A DNA stretch of 26,569 nucleotides, taken from NCBI GenBank assembly GCA_002297505.1, contig DBLQ01000096.1:50010-76578 (forward strand), in the 5' to 3' direction. The DNA is from Flavobacteriales bacterium UBA720 (GTDB lineage: Bacteria; Bacteroidota; Bacteroidia; Flavobacteriales; Weeksellaceae). Of this stretch, positions 21,755 to 26,569 are shown one piece after another (positions within the stretch are counted from its first letter, which is position 1; each line of letters begins with the position of its first letter). The translations under genes were made by a program, and so were the position numbers. Under the pieces are notes generated by a model. It had not been told where the DNA came from. It saw nothing but the letters and a program-made list of their open reading frames with translations, and made no database searches.

Positions 21755-22339
21755 ATGGTTTATAAGATAAGAGTAATTCTAGACGCCAAAGAAACAATCT
21801 TCCGGGATGTTGAAATCAAAGATAAACAGACGCTTTGGAATCTGCACCTTGGTATCAAAAGTGCGTTCAGTCTTCCCGGCGAAGAGCTGTCTTCCTTTTA
21901 TTTTTCTGATGAAGAGTGGAATGAAGGCCGGTCCGTACCTTTGGAAGATATGAGCGATGACGGCGACGGCGAAATCATGTCCGATGTTTATCTTAACGAA
22001 GGCTTTCCGGAAGTGGGCGCCAAGATGAGATTTCAGTATGGTTTTATAGACCTTTGGGAGTTTTTCTGCGAGTTGCTGGAAATCAACGATGAAAAACCTG
22101 CGGTCAATTATCCGATCACGGTTTACAGATTTGGAAATGTTCCTCTGAAAGCGCCGAGTAAAAACGGTTCTTCCAACGGAAAAGGAAAAAATTCTGTAAT
22201 GCCGCTTCTGGATGATGACTTCGATGATTTTGATGCCGATTTCAAAGAATCCAGTTTTGATGATGAAGATGATGATTATAACGATGACGAAGAAGAAACC
22301 GGCTACAACGATGTCTTCGAAGAGGATGATGAGGATTAA
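21755..22339 (+). CDS. Plasmid pRiA4b ORF-3-like family protein with acidic tail
   Basis: 194-aa cytosolic protein. Residues 1-135 match the pRiA4b ORF-3/IS1096 TnpR-like fold (PF07929): MVYKIRVILDAKETIFRDVE at the start, LWNLHLGIKSAF, a DDEWN-like FSDEEWNEG, and VGAKMRFQYGFIDLWEF. A Ser/Gly/Asn linker (about 140-150) leads to a strongly acidic tail (about 153-194, mostly Asp and Glu). Despite the name there is no transposon or plasmid gene nearby; in Bacteroidetes this gene stands alone on the chromosome. Molecular function is unknown. Confidence 0.88.
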   Translation: MVYKIRVILDAKETIFRDVEIKDKQTLWNLHLGIKSAFSLPGEELSSFYFSDEEWNEGRSVPLEDMSDDGDGEIMSDVYLNEGFPEVGAKMRFQYGFIDLWEFFCELLEINDEKPAVNYPITVYRFGNVPLKAPSKNGSSNGKGKNSVMPLLDDDFDDFDADFKESSFDDEDDDYNDDEEETGYNDVFEEDDED

Positions 22340-22362
22340 GATCCTGAATCTTTAAAGAAAAA

Positions 22363-22391
22363 AAAAGAGCTTACACATCGTAAGCTCTTTT
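22363..22391. terminator. Bidirectional terminator between the pRiA4b-like gene and kbl
   Basis: AAAAGAGCTTAC (22363-22374) and GTAAGCTCTTTT (22380-22391) form a perfect 12-bp stem with a 5-nt loop; A run on the left, T on the right, between convergent genes. Confidence 0.88.
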
Positions 22392-22396
22392 CATTT

Positions 22397-23596
22397 TTAT
22401 GCCGGGATCACACCCAGTTCTCTACCCACCTTTTCGAAAGCTGCAATGGCCTTATCCAGATGCTCCCTGCTGTGCGCCGCCGATAGCTGAACGCGGATCC
22501 TTGCTTTGCCTTTCGGAACCACAGGATAGAAAAAACCGATCACGTAAATGCCCTCAGCCAGAAGCTTCTCAGCCATTTCCTGGGACAGCTTGGCATCGTA
22601 AAGCATCACGGGAACTATCGCCGCATCGCCATCCGGAATATCAAAACCTTTAGCCTTCATTTCTTTGCAGAAGTAAGAGGCGTTTTCCATCACTTTGTCC
22701 CGCAGGGAAGTATCTGCAGAAATCATCTCGAGGACTTTGGAAGCCGCACCTACAATGCCGGGCGCCAAAGAGTTCGAAAATAAATAAGGACGCGAACGCT
22801 GTCTCAGCATGTCAATAATTTCTTTTTTTCCGGAGGTAAATCCTCCCAGCGCGCCTCCCAGTGCTTTTCCTAAGGTAGAAGTGATGATATCGACACGGCC
22901 CATCACATCATTGGCTTCATGGGTTCCTCTTCCGGTCTGTCCGATAAATCCGGTGGCATGAGAATCATCTACCATCACCAGCGCATCATATTTGTCGGCA
23001 AGGTCGCATACGCCTTTTAGATCTGCTACAATGCCGTCCATAGAAAATACGCCGTCTGTAACGATAATCTTGAACCTGTGATTTTTTTCCGAAGCGGCAA
23101 TCAGTTGCGCTTCCAGATCCTGCATATTGTTATTTTTGTAACGGTAGCGCGCTGCTTTGCAAAGCCTCACACCATCGATAATGGAAGCGTGGTTCAGTTC
23201 ATCAGAGATAATCGCATCATCTTCGGAAAACAAAGGCTCGAAAACACCGCCATTCGCATCAAAGCAGGCTGCATAAAGAATGGTATCTTCCATACCTACA
23301 AATTTGGAAATCCTGGCTTCCAGATCTTTATGAATATCCTGTGTCCCGCAGATGAAACGTACCGAAGACATGCCGTAGCCATGAGACTGAATCGCGTCCT
23401 GAGAAGCCTTCATCACTTCCGGATGATTGGATAATCCTAAGTAATTATTGGCACAGAAGTTCAGCAGTTTTTGGCCGCCGACTTCTATCTCCGCACTTTG
23501 CTGGGAAGTGATGATTCTTTCCTTTTTATACAGACCTTCACTTTCAATATTGCTAAGCTCGCTACTGATGTTCTCCAGAAATTTTTGTGATATCAT
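22397..23596 (-). CDS. kbl: Glycine C-acetyltransferase (2-amino-3-ketobutyrate CoA ligase)
   Basis: 399-aa PLP enzyme of the alpha-oxoamine synthase family. It cleaves 2-amino-3-oxobutyrate with CoA into glycine and acetyl-CoA, the second step of threonine degradation after threonine dehydrogenase. Marks: NFCANNYLGLS (46-56), SSVRFICGTQDIHKDLE (77-93), His136 in DELNHASII (stacks on PLP), Asp210/His213 in VDDSHATGF, Schiff-base Lys244 in TSTLGKALGG. Length and motifs are normal; SVRFICGT separates it from KAS- and BioF-type relatives. The tdh gene is not in the window. Confidence 0.94.
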   Translation of the reverse strand: MISQKFLENISSELSNIESEGLYKKERIITSQQSAEIEVGGQKLLNFCANNYLGLSNHPEVMKASQDAIQSHGYGMSSVRFICGTQDIHKDLEARISKFVGMEDTILYAACFDANGGVFEPLFSEDDAIISDELNHASIIDGVRLCKAARYRYKNNNMQDLEAQLIAASEKNHRFKIIVTDGVFSMDGIVADLKGVCDLADKYDALVMVDDSHATGFIGQTGRGTHEANDVMGRVDIITSTLGKALGGALGGFTSGKKEIIDMLRQRSRPYLFSNSLAPGIVGAASKVLEMISADTSLRDKVMENASYFCKEMKAKGFDIPDGDAAIVPVMLYDAKLSQEMAEKLLAEGIYVIGFFYPVVPKGKARIRVQLSAAHSREHLDKAIAAFEKVGRELGVIPA

Positions 23597-23618
23597 TATT
23601 GTTGATTTTCGATTTTAA

Positions 23619-23626
23619 CAAAAATA
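23619..23626 (-). promoter_or_regulatory. -7 box of kbl
   Basis: TATTTTTG on the minus strand, 22 nt before the kbl start. The terminator stem of the next upstream unit (23627-23655) begins at the neighbouring base and fills the -33 region. Confidence 0.5.
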
Positions 23627-23655
23627 AAAAAAGCACTTAAATAAAGTGCTTTTTT
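23627..23655 (-). terminator. Terminator of the M1 peptidase gene
   Basis: AAAAAAGCACTT (23627-23638) pairs with AAGTGCTTTTTT (23644-23655); perfect 12-bp stem, 5-nt loop, T run on the minus strand. Directly adjoins the kbl -7 box. Confidence 0.85.
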
Positions 23656-23668
23656 CTGTCATTATAAT

Positions 23669-25600
23669 TTAGTCTTTAATAATTTTGATATTCTGACCGT
23701 TGAACTTCAGGACATACGTGCCTTTGGACAAGCCGGCAATATCGATTTCCGAATCCTTTTCGACAGTGCCATGTTTCACCAATTTACCATCAAGCGCATA
23801 GATTTCGAATTGTGCTGATTGTGTGAGGCCAAGGATTTTAATAAATGATTTGGCCGGATTAGGAACTACTTGGATCGATTTATGACTTTGATCCTCAACG
23901 GCCAGAGTATTGTCTCTCACCACGGTAGAACCTTTTGACAAAATCTGATTTTCGTAGTTAAAGGTCACAGAATTGACAGTGAAAGCCGCATCCTGCGTAA
24001 AATACTGATTGTTACTGGTATGATTAAGGACAATATAAGCCGTCTGACCGCCGGAACCGTTTAGCCTGATCGGCAGCGGCATCTCAAAAAAACTGACTGA
24101 CGAGCTGCTTCTGGTCTGTCCCACCCGAAAAGTCAGTTGTTTCGTAGTGGCATTCTGAGTCCACCGGATCTGGTAACTTGGGAAACCTTCTCCGTAAATC
24201 CAGTCATTGAAAAACTCGGTCAAATCCCTTCCTGTAAAACTACTGGCAAAATTTTTAAAGTCTTCTGTCTTCACATAGTTGTAAGCAAAAGCGGGATTGT
24301 TCTGATAAGCTTTCAGCATTGCATAAAACTGACTATCGCCCAAAACCCATTTCAGCATTCTCAGCACGAATCCACCTTTAGAATAAGACAATCTACCATT
24401 GAAAATCCTTTCAAAATTCAGCTGCGAATTGGGAATGTAAACACTGCCGCCCGTATCGCTGGTGATATAATTGATCTCGCCTGCCAGATAATTCTGAAAA
24501 TCGGATGGCGTCATCAGCAGCTTTTCATAAGTGACATGCTCACCAAATGTAGCAAAACCTTCGTTCAGCCAGATGTCATTCCACGCGCCGCAAGTCAGCT
24601 TGTCGCCGAACCATTGATGCGCCAGTTCGTGTGCCACCAGGCCACGTCCCAGATTGATCATGGAACTCATGGTCTGATGTTCCATGCCGCCGCCCCAGCC
24701 GAACTGCATGTGTCCATATTTTTCATTGCGGAAAGGGTAAACGCCAAAATACGTTTCAAAATTCTGCATACAGTCTTTGGTCCACGTCAGATTGTTCAGA
24801 GAGGCAGGATCTGTGGCTGTGTCGGGATAAAGGTAATTGACAAAAGGAAAATTGCTCTCTGCAGTGCCAATGGTGGAGTTCAGTTTGGTATAATTCGAGA
24901 TACCCAAGGCAAAGAGATACGCGGCCATCGGATAGTTGGTCTGCCAGTAGGTCAGTTTTTTGCCGTTAGACAGAATGGTTTCAGATTTCAAAAGACCGTT
25001 GGAAGCCACATTGTACTGCGCCGGTGTGGTAATTTTAATATCCATTTTTTCGATCTTGTCATTCATGCTCTGTTTGGTGGGCCACCATTCCCGCGCGCCG
25101 AAAGGTTCGGAAAGCGTTGCCAGAATAGGATCACCTGCCGGCGTAACGTCTGCAATGAACGCATCTGTACTGGCGTCTGGGACACCACTGTAGGCGATCG
25201 ATAAAGAGTCCAGTGTCTGTGCAGACAGCGCTGCCGGAAAGTCTACGCGGATCTCGGCAGACGACAGGTGTTGGAACGGCACATTCTGACCATGGTATTT
25301 GACACTCGAAACCGACAGTGTATTGGCAAGGTCAAAATAAATATTAGGGCTGCCGGCCAGCATTTTGAAGTGAGCAGTCATTGTTCCGGCCACATATTGC
25401 TGATTGGGATCCAGATCCAGATCCAATCTCACGTATTGGAGATCATAATTCAGCGTATTGGGATTGACATTCACATCCAGTATGGACTTCGCCGTCTTTT
25501 TTTCGGATTTGATCAGTTCCTTCCTGTCGATGTTGCCGAATTGACCATAAACGCTGTGTATTGTTACAAAAACAATCAGCAGACTGTACAATTGTTTCAT
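23669..25600 (-). CDS. Secreted M1-family zinc aminopeptidase with T9SS sorting domain
   Basis: 643-aa exported metallopeptidase. Signal peptide at 1-19 (LLIVFVTIHSVYG). The M1 N-terminal beta domain spans about 45-240. The catalytic domain has the substrate-anchoring GGMEH (304-308, the GAMEN equivalent) and HELAH at 324-328 with the third zinc ligand Glu347 in NEGFA, the normal 18-residue spacing. The usual C-terminal ARM-repeat domain of long M1 enzymes is absent. Instead, from about 575 there is a type A type IX secretion sorting domain (VVPNPAKSFIKI, FEIYALDGKLVKHG, LSKGTYVLKF). It is therefore secreted across or anchored on the outer membrane and probably trims extracellular peptides for nutrition. 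Confidence 0.93.
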   Translation of the reverse strand: MKQLYSLLIVFVTIHSVYGQFGNIDRKELIKSEKKTAKSILDVNVNPNTLNYDLQYVRLDLDLDPNQQYVAGTMTAHFKMLAGSPNIYFDLANTLSVSSVKYHGQNVPFQHLSSAEIRVDFPAALSAQTLDSLSIAYSGVPDASTDAFIADVTPAGDPILATLSEPFGAREWWPTKQSMNDKIEKMDIKITTPAQYNVASNGLLKSETILSNGKKLTYWQTNYPMAAYLFALGISNYTKLNSTIGTAESNFPFVNYLYPDTATDPASLNNLTWTKDCMQNFETYFGVYPFRNEKYGHMQFGWGGGMEHQTMSSMINLGRGLVAHELAHQWFGDKLTCGAWNDIWLNEGFATFGEHVTYEKLLMTPSDFQNYLAGEINYITSDTGGSVYIPNSQLNFERIFNGRLSYSKGGFVLRMLKWVLGDSQFYAMLKAYQNNPAFAYNYVKTEDFKNFASSFTGRDLTEFFNDWIYGEGFPSYQIRWTQNATTKQLTFRVGQTRSSSSVSFFEMPLPIRLNGSGGQTAYIVLNHTSNNQYFTQDAAFTVNSVTFNYENQILSKGSTVVRDNTLAVEDQSHKSIQVVPNPAKSFIKILGLTQSAQFEIYALDGKLVKHGTVEKDSEIDIAGLSKGTYVLKFNGQNIKIIKD

Positions 25601-25616
25601 TATTTTTAATTTGAGT

Positions 25617-25650
25617 CAAAGCTACAAAAAAAACTCATCCCGAAATCAAA
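25617..25650 (-). promoter_or_regulatory. Promoter of the M1 peptidase gene
   Basis: On the minus strand TTTG (complement of 25647-25650), 22-nt spacer, TAGCTTTG (complement of 25617-25624), 16 nt before the start codon. The -33 element lies in the loop of the terminator hairpin of the preceding gene. Confidence 0.55.
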
Positions 25651-25663
25651 TCGAGATGAGTTT
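25624..25663 (-). terminator. Terminator of the PBP4-type gene
   Basis: AAACTCATC (25631-25639) pairs with GATGAGTTT (25655-25663), with CGA/TCG able to extend the stem inward; on the minus strand a T8 run follows (A run near 25625-25633). Overlaps the promoter of the M1 peptidase gene. Confidence 0.8.
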
Positions 25664-25685
25664 AAATATGTTAAAGATGAGATCA

Positions 25686-26569
25686 TTACAAATCCAAGGT
25701 CGGGTCTAAAAGCTGCTCCATTCTTTCCTTCACCTGACTTACGGACCCGGAAAATTTATTGATGAGCAGTGAAAAGGTCAGAATTTTATTATTTCTGGTC
25801 TTGATGTAACCTGCAAGCGTTTTCACATCATGAAGTGTTCCTGTTTTCGCAAAGATCTGCCCGTTGGAATTGACCAAAAACATCTTTTTTAATGTTCCGG
25901 TCTGCCCTGCTACAGGAAGCGAATTAAAATATTCTTTGTAATAAGGCGTCTTCATCAGCGACGCCAGAAATTTTGCCTGGGAAATAGGCGTTACGGTATG
26001 CGCTCTCGATAATCCGCTGCCATCCATATAATTGAGCCCTTCCATATCGAAATTAGCTGACTTCAAATGCTCTGTTACTGCCAGCCTCCCCGATTCCACA
26101 GTCTGATCGCCCAGCTTATAAAAACCGTTGGCCTTCAGAAGGGCTTCTGCATAATTGTTATCGCTGCGCTGGTTGGTATAATCCACAATTTCCGAAAGTG
26201 TCGGTGACTTGTACGTGGTAAGGATTTCCCTTGGTTCCGGCTCACGGTCCACAATTTTCGGCATCACCTTTCCGCTGATTCCTATTTTATTTCGCACCAG
26301 GGCTTCTCTCAGTTTATTGGCAAGGTAAGCTGGCGGCTCCGCTACTTTGGTCGTCACCCACGCACCTTCGAACTGATCAGCATAAACCAGTTTATGATCA
26401 TAGGGCGAAATATAAAAATACTTCTTCTGCTGATTAAAAGGATTATTGGACTGATTGATGATCAGCTTTTCGTTTCTAGGGTCAATATCCTTCGTAGTTC
26501 CGGCAGGCAGAAAGTAATTTTTCTGCTCCAGCCACACGATATTTTGTGGTAACTCTGTTTTATTCTCTT
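25686..26569 (-). CDS. dacB: D-alanyl-D-alanine carboxypeptidase/endopeptidase, PBP4 type (C-terminal part)
   Basis: The frame is open to the window edge, so the start is outside; the GTG at 26537 is internal. The visible 294 codons carry the second half of a class C low-molecular-mass penicillin-binding protein: the SxN motif in RSDNNYAEALL, YMDGSGLSRAHTVTP with the family's DGSGLSR signature, and KTG in AKTGTLHDVKTLAGY. The SxxK motif with the active Ser would be further upstream. The enzyme trims or cuts D-Ala cross-links of peptidoglycan in the periplasm. It ends at a terminator shared with the M1 peptidase promoter region. Confidence 0.93.
   Translation of the reverse strand, partial: ENKTELPQNIVWLEQKNYFLPAGTTKDIDPRNEKLIINQSNNPFNQQKKYFYISPYDHKLVYADQFEGAWVTTKVAEPPAYLANKLREALVRNKIGISGKVMPKIVDREPEPREILTTYKSPTLSEIVDYTNQRSDNNYAEALLKANGFYKLGDQTVESGRLAVTEHLKSANFDMEGLNYMDGSGLSRAHTVTPISQAKFLASLMKTPYYKEYFNSLPVAGQTGTLKKMFLVNSNGQIFAKTGTLHDVKTLAGYIKTRNNKILTFSLLINKFSGSVSQVKERMEQLLDPTLDL

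Noticed and set aside
21755..22339. IS1096-related label as evidence of a mobile element
   Set aside because: No transposase, terminal repeats or target duplication around it; the name comes from the domain family only.
24137..25204. Long open frame on the plus strand opposite the M1 peptidase
   Set aside because: It lies wholly antisense to a well-supported gene with all catalytic motifs, and its translation has no recognisable domain; codon bias of the real gene explains it.
26535..26537. GTG as the start of the PBP4-type gene
   Set aside because: The frame stays open to the window edge and the SxxK half of the enzyme is missing, so the gene simply continues outside.
1..26569. CRISPR arrays, tRNA or rRNA genes, prophage or insertion sequences
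   Set aside because: No regularly spaced repeats, cloverleaf sequences, rRNA blocks, integrases or transposases were seen on either strand.

Overview
The window looks like chromosomal DNA of a Flavobacteriia member, most likely Weeksellaceae (Chryseobacterium and relatives). Three things point there. Many genes are preceded by the Bacteroidetes -7 box TAnnTTTG, while clear Shine-Dalgarno sites are rare. One protein carries a type IX secretion (T9SS) sorting tail. The DUF5916 outer-membrane protein, the TIGR-type M1 peptidase and the split pheS (no pheT next to it) fit the same group. I see no rRNA, tRNA, CRISPR, transposase or phage gene. Genus is inference.

Layout. 1-65: start of an MFS transporter leaving the window on the minus strand. 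240-3083 (+): yidD, lgt (with an unusual exported N-terminal extension) and a lipoprotein serine hydrolase. 3087-4648 (-): a yefM-yoeB toxin-antitoxin module with a threonine aldolase gene 18 nt downstream. 4751-5398 (+): a DtxR/MntR metalloregulator, probably on a leaderless mRNA. 5455-6534 (-): gcvT. 6724-7056 (+): yjdM/phnA-like zinc ribbon. 7343-8275 (-): orphan ABC ATPase. 8412-10202 (+): YceI lipoprotein, then pheS. 10405-12778 (+): two-component pair with a LuxR-type regulator. 12779-13323: a gene-poor stretch holding a complete small transcription unit (promoter, 48-codon ORF and/or structured RNA, terminator). 13324-15087 (+): five-gene operon GNAT, FMN reductase, YjdI ferredoxin-like, OsmC, GNAT. 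15183-15272: long palindromic intergenic repeat. 15311-19625 (-): DUF5916 protein and glnS. 19831-21613 (+): PhoB/PhoR-like pair. 21755-22339 (+): pRiA4b ORF-3-like protein with acidic tail. 22397-25600 (-): kbl and a secreted M1 peptidase. 25686-26569 (-): C-terminal part of a PBP4-type carboxypeptidase.

How it fits together. Most genes are housekeeping: envelope biogenesis (yidD, lgt, PBP4, YceI, DUF5916), glycine/threonine metabolism (ltaE, gcvT, kbl, at three unlinked places), tRNA charging (pheS, glnS) and signalling. The parts most worth a second look are the small transcription unit behind the LuxR-type two-component pair, the extended Lgt, the toxin-antitoxin operator (two TGTACA boxes 12 bp apart around the -7 box), the palindromic repeat at 15183-15272, and the thiol/redox operon around YjdI and OsmC. 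I do not see an unmistakable new multi-gene defence or biosynthetic system.
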